Counted from the stretch's first letter, positions 17,630 through 28,664 are shown. The stretch is DNA of 46,225 nucleotides from Bdellovibrio sp. (GCA_013360185.1 JABWCO010000008.1:1-46225), one strand, 5' to 3'. Notes: generated by a model from the letters alone, not told the origin. Made by a program: numbers and translations.

Positions 17630-18680
17630 TCTGTCGCAGATCGTGAATAATTTTGTCATTCAGACGAATGACTCCTTCAATTCTGCCCCGGGCATCAAAG
17701 GCCTTGGGGCTTTGTCCCAAGTCTTCGGTGAAATTCTTTAACAGAACCCTAAAGACCTTATCGGGAAGTGACTTGCGATAAGCCTCGTCATGAATTTTAT
17801 CTTTACTCAGCGACCATAGCTCCCAGCGAACCGGCAAGAAAGGGAAATAGAGGTCGCTGTTAACAAAGACCACGAACTCCATTTTTTCTTTCCATGTTTG
17901 CATATTGAGCGGATCTAGTCCGGCATCCATGTCACGCATTTGCAAGGACGCGACCGAGTTTTCCTGGGCAGGGGTTGCAAGATTTTCCAGTCCCTCTCGA
18001 ATAGCTTTAGGATTTTTGGTGGTTATCCAAACTAAGGTATCGGCGAAAACTTCGTGATAGGCGTAACGCACGCGTTTTAAGTTTATAAAATCTTCGGCCA
18101 ATTTTTTTAAACGATTATTTTCCGCAACAGCAGTGCTCCACTCAGCGCTTTTATCGTTCTGCTTTTGCAATTTCTTAAGCAGCATATCGTTGGCTAAGAG
18201 CTCTTTTTCTAAGGCCAAACCGTATTTACGCATTTCGCGATATTCTGGCGAATTGGCCACCAGGTTTTTTTCAAATATTGCATGCCCATATTCGTGTATT
18301 AAGATATTGCGATTGGCCTTTTTTGAAAAAGGCTGAAAGTCCGGAGGCCGCACCCCGACTGACACTGAAAAATCACGGTCATCGAAGGCCGAAAAAATAT
18401 GGGCGGTATCGATTTTAATTTTCGTCTCTGTCGGTGCTAATAACGGCGCAATGTCGGCATCAATTCTTGTGATAATTTGTGCGTAGGTTTCAATGGGCTC
18501 AGCCAAATCTTCAGCGCGCGGATCTATCTGCAGTCGTCCACCTAAGGCATATTCGAAAGCGAATACTCGAGAACAGGAATTAGTGCTTTCGGCGGCTCGG
18601 GCCACGGGGGAACAAAATGCGCTTGCCAGCGACAAAAAGGTCAACAGTCTTAAGGCTTTAAAGTAATTCCCAGGGCTCAT
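17622..18680 (-). CDS. Secreted HExxH (gluzincin-like) putative metallopeptidase
   Basis: 'NILIHEYGHAIFEKNL' with downstream 'AYHEVFADTLVW'; signal peptide 'LRLLTFLSLASAFCSPVARA'. Confidence 0.6.
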   Translation of the reverse strand: MSPGNYFKALRLLTFLSLASAFCSPVARAAESTNSCSRVFAFEYALGGRLQIDPRAEDLAEPIETYAQIITRIDADIAPLLAPTETKIKIDTAHIFSAFDDRDFSVSVGVRPPDFQPFSKKANRNILIHEYGHAIFEKNLVANSPEYREMRKYGLALEKELLANDMLLKKLQKQNDKSAEWSTAVAENNRLKKLAEDFINLKRVRYAYHEVFADTLVWITTKNPKAIREGLENLATPAQENSVASLQMRDMDAGLDPLNMQTWKEKMEFVVFVNSDLYFPFLPVRWELWSLSKDKIHDEAYRKSLPDKVFRVLLKNFTEDLGQSPKAFDARGRIEGVIRLNDKIIHDLRQTI

Positions 18681-18801
18681 ACAAAGCAGTGTTTCAAGGA
18701 TCGTGCTAAACGGGCGTCTCATTTTGAGAATATCAAGGACCAAGGCCCAGAATCTTTAAATCTTTAACCGAAAACGACCTTGTTTTTGTTAATATAGATA
18801 T

Positions 18802-19437
18802 ATGAAACAAAAGCCGCAGCACGCGTCAGTAGAGCTTTTTGTAAGTCCACAGATTTTTTTTCAGGAGCTTGTTCAGAAGGGTTTATCCCAACGCAAGATC
18901 CAAACCTACCCGTTCGTAGAAAGCTATCTCGTCAATCTTTTGCAACACTATCTAGATGCGCGAAATCTTTTCGACAGTAAATACGAAAATGAAAGTGGGC
19001 AGAGGGCTCCGCAGACCTTAGCTGAAACTTATTTGCTGGCGCAAAGTGCCGAGCCACAAATAAAGGCCGAACTCTTGCGCAAACTGGGCGATCGAACTTT
19101 GTATATCAGTGGCTTCTTTGGCGACTCTCTGTCGCGCAAGATTGTTGATATTGATTATTATGCCGACATTGGCGGCGCGGCCTATGCTTCTTTGGCTCAC
19201 TGCACACGCGAAGACACATTGGCAAAAGTCTATGGAACTTTTGCCGAGAGATTCTTAGAGTTCGTCGATGTTCTGACCTATATTAGCCATCATTCATTCA
19301 TCAAAAGCGATCAGAGCATTCTGCGCCTGTACGATAGGTATATGCGCACGGGCTCAGCTTTAGCGAAAGAAAAACTTGTGGAAATGGGAGTTTTAACTCT
19401 GCCGCAAGACCAAGTAAAGCTTGGCAAGCAAGGCTGA
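18802..19437 (+). CDS. Conserved-looking hypothetical protein
   Basis: 211 aa ORF between core genes; no domain recognised. Confidence 0.7.
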   Translation: MKQKPQHASVELFVSPQIFFQELVQKGLSQRKIQTYPFVESYLVNLLQHYLDARNLFDSKYENESGQRAPQTLAETYLLAQSAEPQIKAELLRKLGDRTLYISGFFGDSLSRKIVDIDYYADIGGAAYASLAHCTREDTLAKVYGTFAERFLEFVDVLTYISHHSFIKSDQSILRLYDRYMRTGSALAKEKLVEMGVLTLPQDQVKLGKQG

Positions 19438-19455
19438 TTCCTCTATTCTGACGCC

Positions 19456-19794
19456 ATGTTCGGCTTAGGTATGTCTGAAATTATTTTCCTCGGCTTGTTG
19501 GCTCTGATTGTGATCGGACCCAAGGAGCTTCCAGAGTTGGCGCGCACCATTGGTCGCTTCATGAATGAGCTTAAGCGTAGCACCAACGTCCTTACTGACG
19601 AACTTAAACAGCAAGCCCGTTTTGATATCAACGAAATGCCCAAGAAAAATTCCCCGCCCACAACGGTTCCCGCGGAAGGCGCGAATGCCGAGTTGACGGT
19701 GAATCCAACATTGAATGCAACAGAGCCGCAACAAATGTCTTTCGCGGATCCATCCCCTGATAAAGATCCCAAAGACGGAGCAAAAAACTCATGA
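19456..19794 (+). CDS. tatB: TatA/TatB-family translocase subunit (TatB-like)
   Basis: 'MFGLGMSEIIFLGLLALIVIGPKELPELARTIGRFMNELKR'; directly followed by tatC. Confidence 0.92.
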   Translation: MFGLGMSEIIFLGLLALIVIGPKELPELARTIGRFMNELKRSTNVLTDELKQQARFDINEMPKKNSPPTTVPAEGANAELTVNPTLNATEPQQMSFADPSPDKDPKDGAKNS

Positions 19795-20552
19795 GAAGCG
19801 AAGAACTAGATTCGCGCGCCCAATCTTTATACGAACACTTGGCAGAGTTGCGTAAGCGCTTAGTAAACTGCGCCTTCATAATGATCATAGCCACTGGCGC
19901 TTGTTACGGTTTCAGTGAAAAGATTTTTAATTTTGTCCGAGCGCCAATCATTCCTTTTTTGCCGGGTGGCGGTTTGATTTATACGGGCCCCATGGACAAG
20001 TTTATCGCGCATTTGAAGTTGTCATTAATGTGCGGAGTTTTAATTTCTTGCCCGTTTTTACTTTATCAAGTTTGGAAGTTCGTAGCTCCGGGCCTGTACT
20101 CTAAGGAGCGCAAGTACACCTTAGGTTTCATTCTTTCGGGAACCCTGTTGTTTTTTATGGGCGCAGTGTTTTCGTATTATGTGGTTTTGCCGATGGCATT
20201 TCAATTCTTGATGACCTTCGGTGGTGACACCGACAAGCCGATGATTTCTATCGATCAATACATGGGGTTCTTTACGCAAATGTGTCTTATGTTTGGCGTG
20301 GCTTTTGAGCTTCCCCTGGTAATTGTCGTGCTAGGAATGCTTGGTATCGTCAGTCAATCGTTCCTAAAAAAGCATCGTCGTTATGCTGTGATGACGATTT
20401 CAGTGATTGCCGCCGTGATCACGCCGCCGGATTTATTAAGTATGATTATGATGCTAATTCCGATGCTGTTGTTATTTGAGGCCGGGGTTTTCATTGTCGG
20501 AATTTTTGAAAAAAAACGAAATGAGGAAAGCGCAGTCAACATGCGCGAATAG
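19791..20552 (+). CDS. tatC: TatC twin-arginine translocase subunit
   Basis: 'LYEHLAELRKRLVNCAFIM...FAPGLYSKERK-like region, multiple TM helices, 'ITPPDLLSMIMMLIPMLLLFEAG'. Confidence 0.96.
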   Translation: MRSEELDSRAQSLYEHLAELRKRLVNCAFIMIIATGACYGFSEKIFNFVRAPIIPFLPGGGLIYTGPMDKFIAHLKLSLMCGVLISCPFLLYQVWKFVAPGLYSKERKYTLGFILSGTLLFFMGAVFSYYVVLPMAFQFLMTFGGDTDKPMISIDQYMGFFTQMCLMFGVAFELPLVIVVLGMLGIVSQSFLKKHRRYAVMTISVIAAVITPPDLLSMIMMLIPMLLLFEAGVFIVGIFEKKRNEESAVNMRE

Positions 20553-20580
20553 GGCCGCACCAGGTTCAAGGAGGATTCGG

Positions 20581-21267
20581 GTGTTATTTCTATTAAGTCT
20601 TTTATTTGTTACCAATATTTCCCACGCCAGCGAAGAGACGTGTCCTTATACCGTCGAGCGCCGTGAAGAAATTCAGTTTCAGCAACTATGGTCCGAAGAC
20701 TCACAGAGCTGTTATTTCTCCGTAAGCCCACGCGATGCTTACGTCGACTTGATTTACAGAGATTACTTATTTTCTTCCAGTGGTCTGTTTATGGTCTTTA
20801 ATTCTTACGGCCCAGGAGACGAGGCGCAGACCACGGCAGCGCGTGAGTTCTATATGTTTCCGCGAACCAGAAGCACCTTCGTGGCGCAATGGGATGATGA
20901 AAATCGCGAGTTGAAGGTCACACATGTAACCGGTGATCAGTTTGTGTTTAATTACAAGCGCGCCAACTTGAAAAGCATCACGCGTGCGAATATCACGGTC
21001 GCTCCCGATGTCGTGCCAACAAATCGCGGCGGTATTGAGATTTCAAACTTTCAAGGCTTGATCTTAGATGGCGGCTTTAAACAAGGTGGCGCCCCGACGG
21101 GGAGCCCTAATGCGACATCTGTATTTAAGGATGTCGCAGGCAAGACCTGCGCCGTGAAAAACGCTGAGGTGTTCAAATATACAAGTCAGGGTGATGTCAT
21201 TTTTAGATTCGATGACAAGGGTCTTAAAAGCTTTCTGAGGGGCCGCTGTTCAAGCTTAAGTTTTTAA
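20581..21267 (+). CDS. Secreted hypothetical protein
   Basis: GTG start with AAGGAGG RBS 7 nt upstream; signal peptide 'VLFLLSLLFVTNISHA'. Confidence 0.7.
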   Translation: MLFLLSLLFVTNISHASEETCPYTVERREEIQFQQLWSEDSQSCYFSVSPRDAYVDLIYRDYLFSSSGLFMVFNSYGPGDEAQTTAAREFYMFPRTRSTFVAQWDDENRELKVTHVTGDQFVFNYKRANLKSITRANITVAPDVVPTNRGGIEISNFQGLILDGGFKQGGAPTGSPNATSVFKDVAGKTCAVKNAEVFKYTSQGDVIFRFDDKGLKSFLRGRCSSLSF

Positions 21268-21298
21268 AAGAAAAAGAGGGTTTTCAAACCCCCTTTTG
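21268..21298 (+). terminator. Rho-independent terminator
   Basis: GGGTTT-tc-AAACCC hairpin followed by cccttttgcg, between convergent genes. Confidence 0.7.
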
Positions 21299-21302
21299 CG
21301 TT

Positions 21303-21830
21303 CTACGGTTCTTCAAATTTAATCAGTACAGCTCCGGATTCTACCGAGTCGCCCTGTTTTACTTTGATCTCTTTGATTTTTACATCACGGGATGCGCGCA
21401 TTTCATTTTCCATTTTCATCGCTTCCATGATCAATAATGGCTTATTCGCTTTAACAACTTCTCCTTCTTTAACGAAGATCTCGATAATTTTACCCGGCAT
21501 GCCGGATTTCAGTTCAAGATCGCCACCAAAGCCGCCACCTTTTTTCAAAGACTCATGCAGAAGCATTTCATCATTGAATACTTTGATGGTACGGAACGAG
21601 TTACGAGTAAACACAGTGTATTCAGTGTCTTGCCCGATCACGTCAATAAGGTATGATTTCCCGTCGAAAAGGAAGCTGATGTATTGTTCAGCTTCTTTAT
21701 AGTCGTTTTTCGAGATGTCATAATGGATCCACTCTTTGCCCTCTTCTTGCAAAGAAAGCTTCCAAGCGTTGCGTTGTTCGTTCACATTCACTTTAAATTT
21801 TTTGCCTTTAAGCTCTGCTTCAAAGTACAT
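21303..21830 (-). CDS. Biotin carboxyl carrier domain protein
   Basis: Biotinylation motif 'LIMEAMKMENEMRA'. Confidence 0.92.
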   Translation of the reverse strand: MYFEAELKGKKFKVNVNEQRNAWKLSLQEEGKEWIHYDISKNDYKEAEQYISFLFDGKSYLIDVIGQDTEYTVFTRNSFRTIKVFNDEMLLHESLKKGGGFGGDLELKSGMPGKIIEIFVKEGEVVKANKPLLIMEAMKMENEMRASRDVKIKEIKVKQGDSVESGAVLIKFEEP

Positions 21831-21833
21831 CCG

Positions 21834-23336
21834 TTACGTCCTTAGTTGAAGCTTGCGACCGACGCGCTTCCAGTTAGAAGTCAAATTCAGCTGACGAACA
21901 TCTTTCGATTTACGATTGTTATACGCAGTAATGGCGGCTGCGATCAAAAATACCGGGTCTTCAACTTCTTTAAAGATTTGCGGTTCGATCACCTCAAAGT
22001 TCTTTTCAATAAATTGAGTCGTATAAGTACCATCGCGGAATTTTGCATTATCAAGAATTGATTTATGCAAAACGATATTTGTCTTGATCCCTGTTAATAC
22101 GAACTCGCTGAGCGCGCGTTGCATTCTGTCGATAGCTTCTTCACGCGTTTCACCCCAGGTAATTACTTTAGCAATCATCGGATCATAATAAATAGGAACT
22201 TCGTAGCCAGGGTAGGCATAGGAATCCACGCGCATAAACGGACCTTGCGGGTGGCGACAAGCGCGAATGACCCCGGGGTGCGGTTTATAGGTAATTGGAT
22301 CTTCGGCGCAGATGCGCGCTTCAATCGCGTGACCTTTTTGTTTGATGTCTTCTTGTTTGAACGACAAATGTTTGCCCGCGGCCACCTGAATTTGCTCTTT
22401 GACCAGGTCATAACCCGTGACGATTTCTGTAATCGGATGTTCCACTTGCAAGCGAGTGTTCATTTCCATGAAATAGAAATCTTTAGTGGTGTTATCAAAA
22501 ATAAATTCGATCGTTCCCGCGCCGACATAATTAATTTGCTTAGCAGCGCGGACAGAAGCCTCGCCCATGCGTAAGCGAACTTCGTGTGGCACCGATGGAG
22601 ATGGGCACTCTTCGATGATTTTTTGATGACGACGTTGTACTGAACATTCACGTTCAAACAAGTGCACGTGGTTTCCATGTTTGTCGCCGAACACCTGGAT
22701 TTCGATATGCTTCGGATCATTGACGAACTTTTCAATGTACACCGTGGGATCAGCGAAATAGTTTTGACCTTCGGAACGACACGCACGGAAGGCGCTTTCC
22801 AGTTCATCCATTTGACGAACCACGCGCATGCCTTTTCCGCCCCCGCCGGCCGAAGCCTTAATGATTACTGGCAGGCCGATTTTTTCGGCAACTTTGGTGG
22901 CCTCTTCAACCGTCTCAACGCCACCATCGCTGCCCGGAACCGTAGGCACGCCGGCTTTTTTCATCAAAGCTTTTGCTGAAAGCTTATCACCCATGGCTTC
23001 GATATTTGCCACAGTGGGGCCGATAAATGTAATCCCGGCTTCTTCCAGAGCTTTGGCAAAGGTCGTATTTTCAGAAAGAAATCCATATCCCGGATGAACC
23101 GCATCGACGCCCGCTTTTTTTGCGACCTCGATGATTTTTCTATAATTTAAATAGCTCTCTTTAGAAGGTGAGGGCCCAATGTGGTACGCCTCATCCGCCA
23201 AGAAAACGTGTAAGCTGTCGCGATCTGCATCGGAAAATACCGCCACAGATCCGATTCCTAATTCGCGGCAAGCGCGAGTCACGCGAATGGCGATTTCTCC
23301 GCGGTTGGCGATTAGGATTTTTTTAAATAATGCCAT
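21834..23336 (-). CDS. Biotin carboxylase subunit (acetyl/propionyl-CoA carboxylase)
   Basis: 'KILIANRGEIAIRVTRACRELGI', 'KASAGGGGKGMRVV', 'MEMNTRLQVEHPITE'. Confidence 0.95.
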   Translation of the reverse strand: MALFKKILIANRGEIAIRVTRACRELGIGSVAVFSDADRDSLHVFLADEAYHIGPSPSKESYLNYRKIIEVAKKAGVDAVHPGYGFLSENTTFAKALEEAGITFIGPTVANIEAMGDKLSAKALMKKAGVPTVPGSDGGVETVEEATKVAEKIGLPVIIKASAGGGGKGMRVVRQMDELESAFRACRSEGQNYFADPTVYIEKFVNDPKHIEIQVFGDKHGNHVHLFERECSVQRRHQKIIEECPSPSVPHEVRLRMGEASVRAAKQINYVGAGTIEFIFDNTTKDFYFMEMNTRLQVEHPITEIVTGYDLVKEQIQVAAGKHLSFKQEDIKQKGHAIEARICAEDPITYKPHPGVIRACRHPQGPFMRVDSYAYPGYEVPIYYDPMIAKVITWGETREEAIDRMQRALSEFVLTGIKTNIVLHKSILDNAKFRDGTYTTQFIEKNFEVIEPQIFKEVEDPVFLIAAAITAYNNRKSKDVRQLNLTSNWKRVGRKLQLRT

Positions 23337-23388
23337 AAAGTTTCCTTAATATCGTTTCTTATTCCAGCTTCCGTACAACGGCGTTTCG

Positions 23389-24957
23389 CTACAAAGGAAT
23401 ATTGCCGTGTTTTTTCGCCGGAGTAATATCGCGTTTATGTTTTAGCATCTCTAAAGAATCAATAATGCGTTTGCGAGTCATCGCAGGTTCAATAACTTCA
23501 TCCGTGTAACCAAGTTCTGCGGAAATATATGGATTGCTGAACTTCGCTTCGTATTCTGCTGTCAAACGCGCTTTTTCTGCGACAGGATCTTTCGCTTTAT
23601 TGATTTCTTCGCGACTGATAATGCTAACTGCGCCCTCAGCACCCATCACGGCGATTTCCGCAGAAGGGTAGGCCAAGTTCACATCTGAACGCAGAAGCTT
23701 CGAGCCCATCACGATATAAGCACCACCGTAAGCTTTGCGCGTGATCACAGTGATTTTCGGCACGGTGGCTTCAGCGTAAGCATAAAGAAGTTTTGCGCCA
23801 TGAGTGATAATGCCGTTCCACTCTTGATCTTTACCAGGCAAGAAGCCGGGAACGTCGACGAAGGACACAACCGGAATATTGAAAGCATCACAGAAGCGGA
23901 TAAAACGAGCCGCTTTGCGAGAAGCCTCAATATTCAAACAGCCCGCAAGAATATTTGGTTGGTTTGCAACAATGCCGACCGGACGCCCATTAAAGCGGGC
24001 ATAACCCACAATAATATTCTGTGCGAAGTGTTTGTGAACTTCTAAGAAATAACCTTCATCCACACACTCTGTGATGACAGAAAGCATGTCATAAGGTTTT
24101 TTTGGATTTTCTGGAATCAAAGTGTTTAATGCTTCCGTCACACGATCTGGACGATCGTTTGTCGGCAAAGCAGGAGCATCATCTAAATTGTTCGAAGGAA
24201 GGAAGTTCATCAATTCACGGATCAACAATAGGCAATGCTTGTCGTCTTCTGCGGCAAAGTGCGCAACACCTGATTTTGCAGAATGCGTAGTCGCTCCACC
24301 GAGCTCTTCTTTGGTGACCTCTTCATGTGTTACCGTCTTAATAACATCGGGGCCCGTGACGAACATGTAGCTCGTATTTTTCACCATGAAGACGAAGTCA
24401 GTGATCGACGGAGAATAAACCGCACCACCAGCACAAGGCCCCATGATCGCCGTGATCTGAGGTACCAGGCCAGAAGCCATAGTGTTGCGAGTAAAGATAT
24501 CCGCATAACCCCCCAGGGACTCGATACCTTCTTGAATGCGCGCTCCACCAGAGTCATTGATAGAAATAAATGGAGCGCCATTTTTCATGGACAGATCCAT
24601 CACTTTACAAATTTTGTTGGCTTGGGTGCGAGACATAGATCCACCAATAACGGTGAAGTCCTGAGAAGAGACATAGACAAGTTTGCCGTTGATGCGGCCG
24701 TAACCCGTGATAACACCGTCACCCGGAACGACGGTTTTATCCATGCCGAAGTTTGTACAACGGTGAGTAACAAAACGGTCCATTTCTACAAAGCTGCCTG
24801 GATCAACCAAAACATCAATGCGTTCACGGGCAGTTAAGCGTCCACCTTGCTTATGTTTAGCAATGCGTGAAGCGCCTCCGCCAGCCATGGCGGCTTCATT
24901 TCTTTTTTCAAGGTCGTTAAGGCGAGCTTGAATGCCAGACGAAATTTCTGTGCTCAT
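23389..24957 (-). CDS. Acyl-CoA carboxylase carboxyltransferase (beta) subunit, PccB-like
   Basis: '[23 protein letters not shown]', '[23 protein letters not shown]', '[49 protein letters not shown]'. Confidence 0.95.
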   Translation of the reverse strand: MSTEISSGIQARLNDLEKRNEAAMAGGGASRIAKHKQGGRLTARERIDVLVDPGSFVEMDRFVTHRCTNFGMDKTVVPGDGVITGYGRINGKLVYVSSQDFTVIGGSMSRTQANKICKVMDLSMKNGAPFISINDSGGARIQEGIESLGGYADIFTRNTMASGLVPQITAIMGPCAGGAVYSPSITDFVFMVKNTSYMFVTGPDVIKTVTHEEVTKEELGGATTHSAKSGVAHFAAEDDKHCLLLIRELMNFLPSNNLDDAPALPTNDRPDRVTEALNTLIPENPKKPYDMLSVITECVDEGYFLEVHKHFAQNIIVGYARFNGRPVGIVANQPNILAGCLNIEASRKAARFIRFCDAFNIPVVSFVDVPGFLPGKDQEWNGIITHGAKLLYAYAEATVPKITVITRKAYGGAYIVMGSKLLRSDVNLAYPSAEIAVMGAEGAVSIISREEINKAKDPVAEKARLTAEYEAKFSNPYISAELGYTDEVIEPAMTRKRIIDSLEMLKHKRDITPAKKHGNIPL

Positions 24958-25044
24958 ATGATTCCTTTTTTGGGGGACTAACCCCTTTAAAAACAGGGAA
25001 TCAATCTACCATGTGAAACAAAGGAATCATCTAAAATGAGAGAC

Positions 25045-25069
25045 GCGGAGCGCACAATTTATGCTCCGC
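25045..25069 (-). terminator. Candidate intergenic hairpin/terminator
   Basis: GCGGAGC ... GCTCCGC inverted repeat downstream of the S8 protease gene. Confidence 0.45.
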
Positions 25070-25093
25070 AATAATTGATCTATGCTATTGAAA

Positions 25094-26326
25094 TTATGGA
25101 ACTAACTCACGAAGCTTAGCGAGTGCCTTTTCAACGTTGATACGCCCTCGAGTATTTACTTTAAATTCATGCCCCGCGGACACGTCAACGGACTGCAAAA
25201 TTGCTGAGCGAATTTGCGTCGCGGTGGCATTCGGTTTGGCGCTCCAAAGCAAGGCCGCAGCACCGCTGACAAAAGGTGCTGCCATGCTGGTGCCCTCCAT
25301 GTACGCCGTGGAATTTCCCGGAATCGTACTTAGAATTCTTTCTCCCGGGGCCGCCACATGCACGAAATTAAACCCACTGTTTGACCACGAGGTCATAAAG
25401 TCAGAGACCGAAGAAGCCGCCACGGTGATCTGATTGGACAGGCCGAAAGAGGCGGGGAACTCTGGGTACACATCGATATCGCGGGCATCGTTACCCGCGG
25501 CGACGATAATCAATACACCTTTGCTTTGCAATTCCGTGAAAGCACTTCGTAAAGAAGCCACACACGGAGCGCCTCCCCAGCTGGCGTTAATAATTTTTGC
25601 CCCACGATTTGCAGAATATTGCATAGCTAAAACGGCGTCGCCTAAGGAGCCGCCACCATCGTTAGTAATAAACTGGGCGGGAATAATTTGCGCAAGAGGT
25701 GCAACGCCTTCTACTGAGCCAAAGCGAGAATCCGCAGCGATAATTCCCGCCACGTGCGTTCCGTGAGCGCTCGGGGTTTTCACGGAGCTGGGTGTGGAAA
25801 TAAAGGCCGCACCGTAATAATCATCAAACACGCCGTTGCCATCATCATCGAGGCCGTTGTCGGGAACTTCCCCGGTGTTAACGGCTATTCGCGGTTGTAT
25901 CTGGGGATGAGTCACGTCAACGATTGAATCCACAACCGCGACTTTGATGTTCTGACCGTAAATTCCTTCTGCCCACACGCCGCGTGCAGAAATTTTATCC
26001 TGACCCCAGCTGTCGTTGATAGAAGACGAGCGAACTTCCGTTGTTGTTTCAACTTTCAATTGACGATCGTATTCAACGAAACGAATTTGCTCTAGATTGG
26101 GTTCGATAAAAGATTTTTTAAACTCATCAGCAGACTCGCCGGATTCGACGGAAAACTTTCCATCCTCCCACTGAACGATGAATTTGTTTTCAATAGCGTT
26201 CCCAGTGCACGCATTAGAATCCAGGGCGCCATTTTCAGGAAACACCGTATTTGAAGTTTTGTTGTTGCTACAAGCTGACAATGCAAAGATGAAAGCAACC
26301 GCGAAGAGAATCCTTTGAACATCCAT
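25094..26326 (-). CDS. Subtilisin-like S8 serine protease, predicted lipoprotein
   Basis: 'AVVDSIVDVTHPQI', 'HGTHVAGIIAADS', 'GTSMAAPFVSGAAALLWS'; lipobox 'FALSACSN'. Confidence 0.93.
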   Translation of the reverse strand: MDVQRILFAVAFIFALSACSNNKTSNTVFPENGALDSNACTGNAIENKFIVQWEDGKFSVESGESADEFKKSFIEPNLEQIRFVEYDRQLKVETTTEVRSSSINDSWGQDKISARGVWAEGIYGQNIKVAVVDSIVDVTHPQIQPRIAVNTGEVPDNGLDDDGNGVFDDYYGAAFISTPSSVKTPSAHGTHVAGIIAADSRFGSVEGVAPLAQIIPAQFITNDGGGSLGDAVLAMQYSANRGAKIINASWGGAPCVASLRSAFTELQSKGVLIIVAAGNDARDIDVYPEFPASFGLSNQITVAASSVSDFMTSWSNSGFNFVHVAAPGERILSTIPGNSTAYMEGTSMAAPFVSGAAALLWSAKPNATATQIRSAILQSVDVSAGHEFKVNTRGRINVEKALAKLRELVP

Positions 26327-26503
26327 GTTCACTCCCTGTGCGGGCCTAAATAGTCCCATCAATAGGACTCATAAGTCAGACCCACCCGGTTAACTCTTCG
26401 GTCATTATATGTCTTATTTTGAGGCTAGAATTACTAGCTGGACGCAAGATTGCAGACTTAATACGTTCCCGACCTAGACCTTAATCTGGTGAGGCGTAAA
26501 AAT

Positions 26504-27319
26504 TTAGATTTGTCCGACGAATTCTTTTAGGAACGAAATAAATTGAAGTTCGACCCGCTTTGCGGTCTCAGTCACTTCGTCGTGCGAAAGTTTTTGGTTG
26601 GAAATTCCAGCAGCTAAATTTGTGATGCAACTTAAGGCGGCCACACGAAGACCCAAGTGATTTGCGGCAATTGTCTCTGGAACCGTACTCATGCCCACCG
26701 CTTTACCACCAATAAGCTTTAAGTAACGAACTTCAGCCGGCGTTTCATAGGTTGGACCGCTGACGCCACAATAAACGCCTTTGTGAAAGCGCGTACCTTG
26801 TTTAAGCAACAAAGCTTCCATGATGCCGATCAAACGTTTGTCGTAAGCTTCCGTCATATCAGGGAAGCGAGGTCCTAGTTCTTTGATGTTTGGTCCCATC
26901 AATGGATTTGTACCCATAAGATTGATATGGTCTTCGATGATCATAAAATCGCCGGCTTGCATGTTTTCACCACAGCCGCCCGCAGAGTTTGTCAAAATCA
27001 AAGTTTCAATCCCGAGCATCGCCAGCGTTCTTGTTGGGAACACCACGGACTCCATGCTGTGGCCTTCGTAATAATGATTGCGACCTTGCAGGATGACGAT
27101 AGATTGGCCGCCCACCTTTCCGAAAATTAAATTTCCGGAATGCCCCTCAACTGTCGGGGGAGAAAAATGGGGAATATCGCGGTAGGGAAGCGTGCATTCG
27201 ACTTCCACGTCTCTAACGAAAGCGCCAAGACCCGAACCCAAGACAAGACCAATACGTGGCTTTGCTGAAGTTTTCGTGCGGATATAACTCACAGTTTCTT
27301 GAAGCTTGTTTAGTACCAA
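26504..27319 (-). CDS. punA: Purine-nucleoside phosphorylase
   Basis: 'PRIGLVLGSGLGAFV', 'EGHSGNLIFGKVGG', 'LILTNSAGGCG', 'GPTYETPAEVRYLKLIGGKAVGMSTVPETIAA'. Confidence 0.95.
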   Translation of the reverse strand: MVLNKLQETVSYIRTKTSAKPRIGLVLGSGLGAFVRDVEVECTLPYRDIPHFSPPTVEGHSGNLIFGKVGGQSIVILQGRNHYYEGHSMESVVFPTRTLAMLGIETLILTNSAGGCGENMQAGDFMIIEDHINLMGTNPLMGPNIKELGPRFPDMTEAYDKRLIGIMEALLLKQGTRFHKGVYCGVSGPTYETPAEVRYLKLIGGKAVGMSTVPETIAANHLGLRVAALSCITNLAAGISNQKLSHDEVTETAKRVELQFISFLKEFVGQI

Positions 27320-27344
27320 AATAATTCCTTCATGTCCTCGAGCT

Positions 27345-28664
27345 TTAGCTCAAAATCTTAAGTATCAAACTAGGCTTTGCAATTTTTGGCAAGGAAATAT
27401 TAATTGCCGATTTTAGCAGCGGAATTGCTGAAGTTAATAAATCTTTATCGTCTCCGTAAAGTGAGAAAACGACATCACCAGCTTTGACTTCGTCACCCAC
27501 TTTAACATGGAACTCAACCCCTGCGGTGGGCGCAATAATATCTGCAGCTTGGGCGCGGCCCGCACGAATAATAATTCCTGCTACACCGATGCTTTCTGTG
27601 TGAAATCCATGAACAAATCCCGATTTATCTGCGACGATATCAACACGATGCCGTGGTTTTGGCAGAGCTGATAAGTTTCCACCGTGAATGCCACAAAGTT
27701 CTTCAAATTTTTTTAAAGCTTTACCAGAGGTAAGCATTTCTAAGGCGATGGCATAGGATTCCTTGGCGTCCTTCCCTTTGCCAGCCAACAACAGCATGTG
27801 TGCAGAAAGCTGCAAGCTGAGCTCACGCGTGTCTTCATAAAGGTCGTACCCATGCGCGCCCATGAACTTTTCGTTCTTCATAATGGCTACGCACTCTTCA
27901 ACCTCGAGTGAATTCCCCGCAAAGCGACCTAAAGGTTGATCCATATTGGTAAGTAAAGCGGTCACGGTTTTACCGTAACCCTTAGCAATCGCCATCAAAT
28001 TCACAGCCAGCTCTTCTGCCAAGGCGGGAGTTTTCATAAACGCCCCAGAGCCATATTTAACATCTAAAACCAAACCATCTATGCCTTCAGCCATTTTTTT
28101 CGACATGATTGATGCACAAATCAATGGCAAACTTTCCACTGTTGCTGTCACATCGCGAAGCGCATAGATTTTTTTATCCGCAGGACAAATCTCTTTTGTT
28201 TGACCAATGAAACAAATTAAATTTTCGCGCACTAGATTTACGAACTCTTGCAAAGACTTCTGCGTATTAAATCCAGGAATGGCTTCAAGCTTGTCTAAAG
28301 TTCCGCCGGTGTGACCTAGTCCGCGACCTGAAATCATCGGGACGGGGACGCCAGCCGCGGCAACGATAGGCCCCAAGATTAAACTTGTTTTATCGCCAAC
28401 ACCGCCGGTGGAATGCTTGTCGACCTTAAAGCCACGAACAGAAGATAAATCGACAACGTCTCCGGAATGGAGCATCGCCTTGGTCAAAGACAAGGTTTCC
28501 TCAGTCGTCATGCCTTTAAAGAAAATGGCCATCAATAAAGCCGACATTTGATAATCAGGAATTTGCCCTCGGGCATATCCTAAAATGAACTCATTAATTT
28601 CATCAAAAGAAAGAACATTGCCATTGCGTTTTGCTTTAATAATTTCTGCGGGAAGAAATGCCAC
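27345..28664 (-). CDS. deoA: Thymidine / pyrimidine-nucleoside phosphorylase
   Basis: 'DKHSTGGVGDKTSLILGPIVAAAGVPVPMISGRGLGHTGGTLDKLEAIPGF'; GTG start overlapping the deoC stop. Confidence 0.94.
   Translation of the reverse strand: MAFLPAEIIKAKRNGNVLSFDEINEFILGYARGQIPDYQMSALLMAIFFKGMTTEETLSLTKAMLHSGDVVDLSSVRGFKVDKHSTGGVGDKTSLILGPIVAAAGVPVPMISGRGLGHTGGTLDKLEAIPGFNTQKSLQEFVNLVRENLICFIGQTKEICPADKKIYALRDVTATVESLPLICASIMSKKMAEGIDGLVLDVKYGSGAFMKTPALAEELAVNLMAIAKGYGKTVTALLTNMDQPLGRFAGNSLEVEECVAIMKNEKFMGAHGYDLYEDTRELSLQLSAHMLLLAGKGKDAKESYAIALEMLTSGKALKKFEELCGIHGGNLSALPKPRHRVDIVADKSGFVHGFHTESIGVAGIIIRAGRAQAADIIAPTAGVEFHVKVGDEVKAGDVVFSLYGDDKDLLTSAIPLLKSAINISLPKIAKPSLILKILS

Noticed and set aside
22119-22574. 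151-aa plus-strand ORF inside the biotin carboxylase gene
   Set aside because: Antisense to a strongly conserved enzyme; shadow ORF.
24283-24837. 184-aa plus-strand ORF inside the carboxyltransferase gene
   Set aside because: Antisense shadow ORF of PccB-like CDS.
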